Positions 7,536-14,108 of a stretch of DNA of 14,108 bases are shown piece after piece (position 1 is the stretch's first letter; the number at the start of each line of letters is the position of its first letter). The notes under the pieces are model-generated. The model searched no databases and had not been told where the DNA came from. It was given only the letters and a program-made list of their open reading frames with translations. Where the stretch lies: assembly GCA_025765615.1 (NCBI GenBank), contig JAIVFJ010000698.1, forward strand, positions 1 through 14,108, read 5' to 3'. The DNA comes from Zopfochytrium polystomum (taxonomy: Eukaryota; Chytridiomycota; Chytridiomycetes; Chytridiales; Chytridiaceae). Made by a program: the position numbers and the translations under genes.

Positions 7536-7910
7536 TTTCTTTTGTTTTGCTCTCAACCCACCCACCACCACCAAAAGGCCAAACCAATGAAACAACAAAG
7601 GAAAAAATTTTCTGCGCACAAAGTTTTCTTCTTTTTTTCTCATTCTTTGCTTTCCCACCCACCCCACACCCACCCCACCTTAATTTTTGGGTTGCTGTTC
7701 ACCCCGTTCACCCTGCCAGGGTTGTTGCAAACTTGCAGCTGGACCAGGCTGGCAGCAGGCAAACCCTGGGAACACTGGGTGGAAAAACTTTTTTGGCCTT
7801 GTGTTTCATACAGAGACACAAAGGGGTGAATCTGGTGTGAGAAATCGATTGTGCCAGGCTCCAGCAATAGGAAAAGAACAGGGTGTGGTCGACAATGGAA
7901 CACTGCTGTC

Positions 7911-8029
7911 AGCTACGGCCATACACTTGGAAAAGTACCGGATCCCGTCCGATCTCCGAAGTCAAGCCCAAGATGGCACGGTCAGTACTGCGGTGGGAGA
8001 CCACGCGGGAATACCGTGTGCTGTAGCTT
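7911..8029 (+). rRNA. 5S rRNA gene, type A, copy 9
   Basis: Identical by eye to the type A reference copy; G7 S1 spacer follows. Confidence 0.96.
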
Positions 8030-8346
8030 TTGCATTTTTTCACAGTGATTCCCGCTTTTGTTCTTGTTGGTTTCCGGGTTGAGGGGGGGCGCTCTTTGCT
8101 GCGGTTGCAGCAAGCTGCCTTTTGGCTGTGGTGTGGTGTGGTTGTGGTGCTGTCAACCCCAAAGGTCCCTCTCCTCTCACGGATCCCACGGGCCACCGGA
8201 TAACATTTGTGCAAATCCTGAACCCCAAGAAAAAAAGACATGTGCGTCCCAAAGCACAAATGTCACCCAGCAGCCTTCCTTTGCCTTGCTTTGCCTGGGA
8301 ATCAAAGGTTGGGACTGGTTGTGGGATGCAGTTGTCATCACTGGCC

Positions 8347-8465
8347 AGCTACGGCCATACGCTTGGCAAAGTACCGGATCCCGTCCGATCTCCGAAGTCA
8401 ACTCCAAGACGGCATGGTCAGTACTGCGGTGGGAGACCACGTGGGAATACCATGTGCTGTAGCTT
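8347..8465 (+). rRNA. 5S rRNA gene, type B, copy 10
   Basis: Identical by eye to the type B reference copy. Confidence 0.96.
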
Positions 8466-8840
8466 TTTCTTTTGTTTTGCTCTCAACCCACCCACCACCA
8501 CCAAAAGGCCAAACCAATGAAACAACAAAGGAAAAAATTTTCTGCGCACAAAGTTTTCTTCTTTTTTTCTCATTCTTTGCTTTCCCACCCACCCCACACC
8601 CACCCCACCTTAATTTTTGGGTTGCTGTTCACCCCGTTCACCCTGCCAGGGTTGTTGCAAACTTGCAGCTGGACCAGGCTGGCAGCAGGCAAACCCTGGG
8701 AACACTGGGTGGAAAAACTTTTTTGGCCTTGTGTTTCATACAGAGACACAAAGGGGTGAATCTGGTGTGAGAAATCGATTGTGCCAGGCTCCAGCAATAG
8801 GAAAAGAACAGGGTGTGGTCGACAATGGAACACTGCTGTC

Positions 8841-8959
8841 AGCTACGGCCATACACTTGGAAAAGTACCGGATCCCGTCCGATCTCCGAAGTCAAGCCCA
8901 AGATGGCACGGTCAGTACTGCGGTGGGAGACCACGCGGGAATACCGTGTGCTGTAGCTT
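8841..8959 (+). rRNA. 5S rRNA gene, type A, copy 10
   Basis: Identical by eye to the type A reference copy; G7 S1 spacer follows. Confidence 0.96.
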
Positions 8960-9276
8960 TTGCATTTTTTCACAGTGATTCCCGCTTTTGTTCTTGTTGG
9001 TTTCCGGGTTGAGGGGGGGCGCTCTTTGCTGCGGTTGCAGCAAGCTGCCTTTTGGCTGTGGTGTGGTGTGGTTGTGGTGCTGTCAACCCCAAAGGTCCCT
9101 CTCCTCTCACGGATCCCACGGGCCACCGGATAACATTTGTGCAAATCCTGAACCCCAAGAAAAAAAGACATGTGCGTCCCAAAGCACAAATGTCACCCAG
9201 CAGCCTTCCTTTGCCTTGCTTTGCCTGGGAATCAAAGGTTGGGACTGGTTGTGGGATGCAGTTGTCATCACTGGCC

Positions 9277-9395
9277 AGCTACGGCCATACGCTTGGCAAA
9301 GTACCGGATCCCGTCCGATCTCCGAAGTCAACTCCAAGACGGCATGGTCAGTACTGCGGTGGGAGACCACGTGGGAATACCATGTGCTGTAGCTT
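9277..9395 (+). rRNA. 5S rRNA gene, type B, copy 11
   Basis: Identical by eye to the type B reference copy. Confidence 0.96.
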
Positions 9396-9770
9396 TTTCT
9401 TTTGTTTTGCTCTCAACCCACCCACCACCACCAAAAGGCCAAACCAATGAAACAACAAAGGAAAAAATTTTCTGCGCACAAAGTTTTCTTCTTTTTTTCT
9501 CATTCTTTGCTTTCCCACCCACCCCACACCCACCCCACCTTAATTTTTGGGTTGCTGTTCACCCCGTTCACCCTGCCAGGGTTGTTGCAAACTTGCAGCT
9601 GGACCAGGCTGGCAGCAGGCAAACCCTGGGAACACTGGGTGGAAAAACTTTTTTGGCCTTGTGTTTCATACAGAGACACAAAGGGGTGAATCTGGTGTGA
9701 GAAATCGATTGTGCCAGGCTCCAGCAATAGGAAAAGAACAGGGTGTGGTCGACAATGGAACACTGCTGTC

Positions 9771-9889
9771 AGCTACGGCCATACACTTGGAAAAGTACCG
9801 GATCCCGTCCGATCTCCGAAGTCAAGCCCAAGATGGCACGGTCAGTACTGCGGTGGGAGACCACGCGGGAATACCGTGTGCTGTAGCTT
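9771..9889 (+). rRNA. 5S rRNA gene, type A, copy 11
   Basis: Identical by eye to the type A reference copy; G7 S1 spacer follows. Confidence 0.96.
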
Positions 9890-10206
9890 TTGCATTTTTT
9901 CACAGTGATTCCCGCTTTTGTTCTTGTTGGTTTCCGGGTTGAGGGGGGGCGCTCTTTGCTGCGGTTGCAGCAAGCTGCCTTTTGGCTGTGGTGTGGTGTG
10001 GTTGTGGTGCTGTCAACCCCAAAGGTCCCTCTCCTCTCACGGATCCCACGGGCCACCGGATAACATTTGTGCAAATCCTGAACCCCAAGAAAAAAAGACA
10101 TGTGCGTCCCAAAGCACAAATGTCACCCAGCAGCCTTCCTTTGCCTTGCTTTGCCTGGGAATCAAAGGTTGGGACTGGTTGTGGGATGCAGTTGTCATCA
10201 CTGGCC

Positions 10207-10325
10207 AGCTACGGCCATACGCTTGGCAAAGTACCGGATCCCGTCCGATCTCCGAAGTCAACTCCAAGACGGCATGGTCAGTACTGCGGTGGGAGACCAC
10301 GTGGGAATACCATGTGCTGTAGCTT
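10207..10325 (+). rRNA. 5S rRNA gene, type B, copy 12
   Basis: Identical by eye to the type B reference copy. Confidence 0.96.
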
Positions 10326-10700
10326 TTTCTTTTGTTTTGCTCTCAACCCACCCACCACCACCAAAAGGCCAAACCAATGAAACAACAAAGGAAAAAATTT
10401 TCTGCGCACAAAGTTTTCTTCTTTTTTTCTCATTCTTTGCTTTCCCACCCACCCCACACCCACCCCACCTTAATTTTTGGGTTGCTGTTCACCCCGTTCA
10501 CCCTGCCAGGGTTGTTGCAAACTTGCAGCTGGACCAGGCTGGCAGCAGGCAAACCCTGGGAACACTGGGTGGAAAAACTTTTTTGGCCTTGTGTTTCATA
10601 CAGAGACACAAAGGGGTGAATCTGGTGTGAGAAATCGATTGTGCCAGGCTCCAGCAATAGGAAAAGAACAGGGTGTGGTCGACAATGGAACACTGCTGTC

Positions 10701-10819
10701 AGCTACGGCCATACACTTGGAAAAGTACCGGATCCCGTCCGATCTCCGAAGTCAAGCCCAAGATGGCACGGTCAGTACTGCGGTGGGAGACCACGCGGGA
10801 ATACCGTGTGCTGTAGCTT
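10701..10819 (+). rRNA. 5S rRNA gene, type A, copy 12
   Basis: Identical by eye to the type A reference copy; G7 S1 spacer follows. Confidence 0.96.
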
Positions 10820-11136
10820 TTGCATTTTTTCACAGTGATTCCCGCTTTTGTTCTTGTTGGTTTCCGGGTTGAGGGGGGGCGCTCTTTGCTGCGGTTGCAG
10901 CAAGCTGCCTTTTGGCTGTGGTGTGGTGTGGTTGTGGTGCTGTCAACCCCAAAGGTCCCTCTCCTCTCACGGATCCCACGGGCCACCGGATAACATTTGT
11001 GCAAATCCTGAACCCCAAGAAAAAAAGACATGTGCGTCCCAAAGCACAAATGTCACCCAGCAGCCTTCCTTTGCCTTGCTTTGCCTGGGAATCAAAGGTT
11101 GGGACTGGTTGTGGGATGCAGTTGTCATCACTGGCC

Positions 11137-11255
11137 AGCTACGGCCATACGCTTGGCAAAGTACCGGATCCCGTCCGATCTCCGAAGTCAACTCCAAGAC
11201 GGCATGGTCAGTACTGCGGTGGGAGACCACGTGGGAATACCATGTGCTGTAGCTT
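11137..11255 (+). rRNA. 5S rRNA gene, type B, copy 13
   Basis: Identical by eye to the type B reference copy. Confidence 0.96.
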
Positions 11256-11630
11256 TTTCTTTTGTTTTGCTCTCAACCCACCCACCACCACCAAAAGGCC
11301 AAACCAATGAAACAACAAAGGAAAAAATTTTCTGCGCACAAAGTTTTCTTCTTTTTTTCTCATTCTTTGCTTTCCCACCCACCCCACACCCACCCCACCT
11401 TAATTTTTGGGTTGCTGTTCACCCCGTTCACCCTGCCAGGGTTGTTGCAAACTTGCAGCTGGACCAGGCTGGCAGCAGGCAAACCCTGGGAACACTGGGT
11501 GGAAAAACTTTTTTGGCCTTGTGTTTCATACAGAGACACAAAGGGGTGAATCTGGTGTGAGAAATCGATTGTGCCAGGCTCCAGCAATAGGAAAAGAACA
11601 GGGTGTGGTCGACAATGGAACACTGCTGTC

Positions 11631-11749
11631 AGCTACGGCCATACACTTGGAAAAGTACCGGATCCCGTCCGATCTCCGAAGTCAAGCCCAAGATGGCACG
11701 GTCAGTACTGCGGTGGGAGACCACGCGGGAATACCGTGTGCTGTAGCTT
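11631..11749 (+). rRNA. 5S rRNA gene, type A, copy 13
   Basis: Identical by eye to the type A reference copy. The S1 spacer that follows has G7 but one extra C at 11775-11776 (CCCGCCTTTT, not CCCGCTTTT), the only such change among the clean units. Confidence 0.96.
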
Positions 11750-12067
11750 TTGCATTTTTTCACAGTGATTCCCGCCTTTTGTTCTTGTTGGTTTCCGGGT
11801 TGAGGGGGGGCGCTCTTTGCTGCGGTTGCAGCAAGCTGCCTTTTGGCTGTGGTGTGGTGTGGTTGTGGTGCTGTCAACCCCAAAGGTCCCTCTCCTCTCA
11901 CGGATCCCACGGGCCACCGGATAACATTTGTGCAAATCCTGAACCCCAAGAAAAAAAGACATGTGCGTCCCAAAGCACAAATGTCACCCAGCAGCCTTCC
12001 TTTGCCTTGCTTTGCCTGGGAATCAAAGGTTGGGACTGGTTGTGGGATGCAGTTGTCATCACTGGCC

Positions 12068-12186
12068 AGCTACGGCCATACGCTTGGCAAAGTACCGGAT
12101 CCCGTCCGATCTCCGAAGTCAACTCCAAGACGGCATGGTCAGTACTGCGGTGGGAGACCACGTGGGAATACCATGTGCTGTAGCTT
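12068..12186 (+). rRNA. 5S rRNA gene, type B, copy 14
   Basis: Identical by eye to the type B reference copy. Confidence 0.96.
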
Positions 12187-12561
12187 TTTCTTTTGTTTTG
12201 CTCTCAACCCACCCACCACCACCAAAAGGCCAAACCAATGAAACAACAAAGGAAAAAATTTTCTGCGCACAAAGTTTTCTTCTTTTTTTCTCATTCTTTG
12301 CTTTCCCACCCACCCCACACCCACCCCACCTTAATTTTTGGGTTGCTGTTCACCCCGTTCACCCTGCCAGGGTTGTTGCAAACTTGCAGCTGGACCAGGC
12401 TGGCAGCAGGCAAACCCTGGGAACACTGGGTGGAAAAACTTTTTTGGCCTTGTGTTTCATACAGAGACACAAAGGGGTGAATCTGGTGTGAGAAATCGAT
12501 TGTGCCAGGCTCCAGCAATAGGAAAAGAACAGGGTGTGGTCGACAATGGAACACTGCTGTC

Positions 12562-12680
12562 AGCTACGGCCATACACTTGGAAAAGTACCGGATCCCGTC
12601 CGATCTCCGAAGTCAAGCCCAAGATGGCACGGTCAGTACTGCGGTGGGAGACCACGCGGGAATACCGTGTGCTGTAGCTT
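12562..12680 (+). rRNA. 5S rRNA gene, type A, copy 14
   Basis: Identical by eye to the type A reference copy; the last clean type A gene in the window. Confidence 0.96.
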
Positions 12681-12997
12681 TTGCATTTTTTCACAGTGAT
12701 TCCCGCTTTTGTTCTTGTTGGTTTCCGGGTTGAGGGGGGGCGCTCTTTGCTGCGGTTGCAGCAAGCTGCCTTTTGGCTGTGGTGTGGTGTGGTTGTGGTG
12801 CTGTCAACCCCAAAGGTCCCTCTCCTCTCACGGATCCCACGGGCCACCGGATAACATTTGTGCAAATCCTGAACCCCAAGAAAAAAAGACATGTGCGTCC
12901 CAAAGCACAAATGTCACCCAGCAGCCTTCCTTTGCCTTGCTTTGCCTGGGAATCAAAGGTTGGGACTGGTTGTGGGATGCAGTTGTCATCACTGGCC

Positions 12998-13116
12998 AGC
13001 TACGGCCATACGCTTGGCAAAGTACCGGATCCCGTCCGATCTCCGAAGTCAACTCCAAGACGGCATGGTCAGTACTGCGGTGGGAGACCACGTGGGAATA
13101 CCATGTGCTGTAGCTT
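12998..13116 (+). rRNA. 5S rRNA gene, type B, copy 15
   Basis: Identical by eye to the type B reference copy and the last clean gene of the window. Base changes begin about 25 bp after its end. Confidence 0.96.
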
Positions 13117-13504
13117 TTTCTTTTGTTTTGCTCTCAACCCACCCCACCACCACCAAAAGGCCAAACCAATGAAACAACAAAGGAAAAAATTTTCTGCGCA
13201 CAAAGTTTCTTCTTTTTTTTCTCATTCTTTGCTTTCCCACCCACCCCCACACCCACCCCCACCTTAATTTTTGGGTTGCTGTTCACCCCGTTCACCCTGC
13301 CCGGGTTGTTGCAAACTTGCAGCTAGGACCAGGGCTGGCAGCAAGGCAAACCCTGGGAGACACTGGGTGGACAAAACTTTGTTGGCCTTGTGTTTCATAC
13401 AGAGACACAAAGGGGTGAATCTGGTGTGAGGAAATCGATTGTGCCCAGGCTCCCAGCATTAGGAAAAGAACATGGTGTGAGTAGACAATGGAACACGTGT
13501 TTGC

Positions 13505-13623
13505 AGTCTACGGCCATACACTTGCAAAAAAGTACCGGAGCCCGCCGATCTCCGAAGTCAAGCCCAATATGGCACGGTCGTACTGCGGGGGGACCACGCG
13601 GTAATACCGTGTGGCGGTAGCTT
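13505..13623 (+). rRNA. 5S rRNA gene, type A, degraded copy 15 (pseudogene or sequence error)
   Basis: This is clearly a type A copy by nt 15, 56-57, 64 and 106, but with about a dozen changes. It has an extra T in helix I (AGTCTACGG), GCAAAAAAG for GGAAAAG, GGAGCCCG-CCG for GGATCCCGTCCG, AATATGG for AAGATGG, a lost A in loop E, a collapsed helix IV (GGGGGGACC for GGTGGGAGACC), GGTAAT for GGGAAT, and GGCGGTAG for GCTGTAG. Taken literally it would not fold as 5S and would be a pseudogene. Because the flanking spacer is equally noisy, sequencing error is at least as likely. Confidence 0.75.
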
Positions 13624-13941
13624 TTGCATTTTTTCACAGTGATTCCCGCTTTTGTTTTGTTGGTTTCCGGGTTGAGGGGGGGCGCTCTTTGCTGCGGTTG
13701 CAGCAAGCTGCCTTTTGGCTGTGGTGTGGTTGTGGTTGTGGTGCTGTCAACCCCAAAGGTCCCTCTCCTCTCACGGATCCCACGGGCCACCGGATAACAT
13801 TTGTGCAAATCCTGAACCCCAAGAGAAAAAAGACATGTGCGTCCCAAAGCACAAATGTCACCCAGCAGCCTTCCTTTGCCTTGCTTTGCCTGGGAATCAA
13901 AGGTTGGGACTGGTTGTGGGATGCAGTTGTCATCACTGGCC

Positions 13942-14059
13942 AGCTACGGCCATACGCTTGGCAAGTACCGGATCCCGTCCGATCTCCGAAGTCAACTCCA
14001 AGACGGCATGGTCAGTACTGCGGTGGGAGACCACGTGGGAATACCATGTTGCTGTAGTT
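13942..14059 (+). rRNA. 5S rRNA gene, type B, copy 16 with small indels
   Basis: Type B by all eight diagnostic sites. It lacks one A of the AAA at nt 22-24, has an extra T near nt 108-109 (ATGTTGCTG), and lacks the C at nt 117 (GTAGTTTTC). The terminator is shortened to T4-C-T4. The loss of C117 would remove a helix I pair. It is near the contig edge, so these may be errors. Confidence 0.85.
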
Positions 14060-14108
14060 TTCTTTTGTTTTGCTCCAACCCACCCACCACCACCAAAGGC
14101 CCAAACCA

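Larger units (their letters stand above)
1..14108 (+). repeat. Tandem array of a ~930 bp dimeric 5S rDNA unit
   Basis: The whole window is one head-to-tail repeat. Taking the type A gene start as unit start, units begin at 468, 1398, 2329, 3259, 4189, 5119, 6050, 6980, 7911, 8841, 9771, 10701, 11631, 12562 and 13505. Spacing is 930 or 931 bp, except 943 bp for the last interval, which carries extra bases. Each unit holds 5S-A, spacer S1, 5S-B and spacer S2, all genes on the + strand. By eye, the clean units differ only by a G7/G8 run and one extra C. The array continues past both window edges. Tandem 5S arrays separate from the 18S-28S locus are common in eukaryotes; a unit with two distinct 5S genes is less usual. 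The near identity points to concerted evolution or recent amplification, though assembly duplication cannot be excluded from one sequence. Confidence 0.97.
13141..14108 (+). repeat. Altered terminal repeat unit(s)
   Basis: The same dimeric unit continues here but with many small changes. They are densest from 13,141 to 13,623 and include single-base insertions (for example CTAGGACCAGGGCTGG for CTGGACCAGGCTGG), changed homopolymer lengths, and some substitutions (CCCGGG for CCAGGG, TTTGTT for TTTTTT). The S1 part is closer to standard, with a few indels near 13,656, 13,730 and 13,825. The S2 copy is 388 bp, 13 bp longer than standard, so insertions outnumber deletions. This pattern is typical of unpolished long-read sequence at a contig end. 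A truly diverged array edge is the alternative. Confidence 0.85.

Noticed and set aside
11407..12183. 258-codon open frame, the longest in the window
   Set aside because: It exists only because one extra C at 11775-11776 joins two frames that are separate in all other units, and it covers both 5S genes. A frame created by one indel in one of many identical units is not evidence for a gene.
1..14108. CRISPR array or bacterial rRNA operon as the source of the periodic repeat
   Set aside because: The period is 930 bp, not about 60-70 bp, the spacers are identical rather than unique, and the repeated elements are 5S genes with Pol III terminators and no 16S or 23S genes.

Overview
The whole window is a tandem array of eukaryotic 5S ribosomal RNA genes, and I see no protein-coding gene in it. 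The repeating unit is about 930 bp and holds two 5S genes, both on the + strand. They are called here type A and type B. Each is 119 nt and they differ at 8 positions (111/119 identical). The unit reads: 5S-A (119 bp), spacer S1 (317-318 bp), 5S-B (119 bp), spacer S2 (375 bp). There are 31 gene copies: 14 clean type A, 14 clean type B, one type B cut by the left window edge, and one type A and one type B carrying indels near the right edge.

Layout. Positions 1-93 are the 3' part of a type B gene (from its nt 26). Fourteen nearly identical dimeric units then run from 468 to about 13,504. The last stretch, 13,141-14,108, is the same repeat, but with many single-base insertions, deletions and substitutions. 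Its type A copy (13,505-13,623) is badly altered and its type B copy (13,942-14,059) is mildly altered. The window starts and ends inside the repeat, so no unique flanking sequence is seen and the true copy number is unknown. Among the clean units the only differences I noticed are a G7/G8 run in S1 (G8 in three copies) and one extra C at 11,775-11,776.

Function. Both gene types fold into the standard 5S shape: helices I-V, a bulged-G loop E, and a GAGA loop on helix IV. Each is followed at once by T-runs of the kind that stop RNA polymerase III. Five of the eight A/B differences keep base pairing: two pairs of sites covary (15/64 and 69/106), and one site (96) changes a G-C pair to G-U. The other three (21, 56, 57) cluster in internal loop B. 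Both types therefore look functional. The spacers are unrelated to each other and hold a C-rich tract that is G-quadruplex-capable on the - strand, a long inverted repeat and small hairpins. I recognise no other RNA gene in them.

Organism. This is a eukaryotic nuclear genome. The genes are free-standing, Pol III-terminated and in head-to-tail array, unlike a bacterial rRNA operon. The sequence of the 5S genes and the GT/GC-rich spacers would suit a microbial eukaryote such as a dinoflagellate or other alga, but this is a weak impression. No dinoflagellate spliced-leader sequence is present in the spacers.
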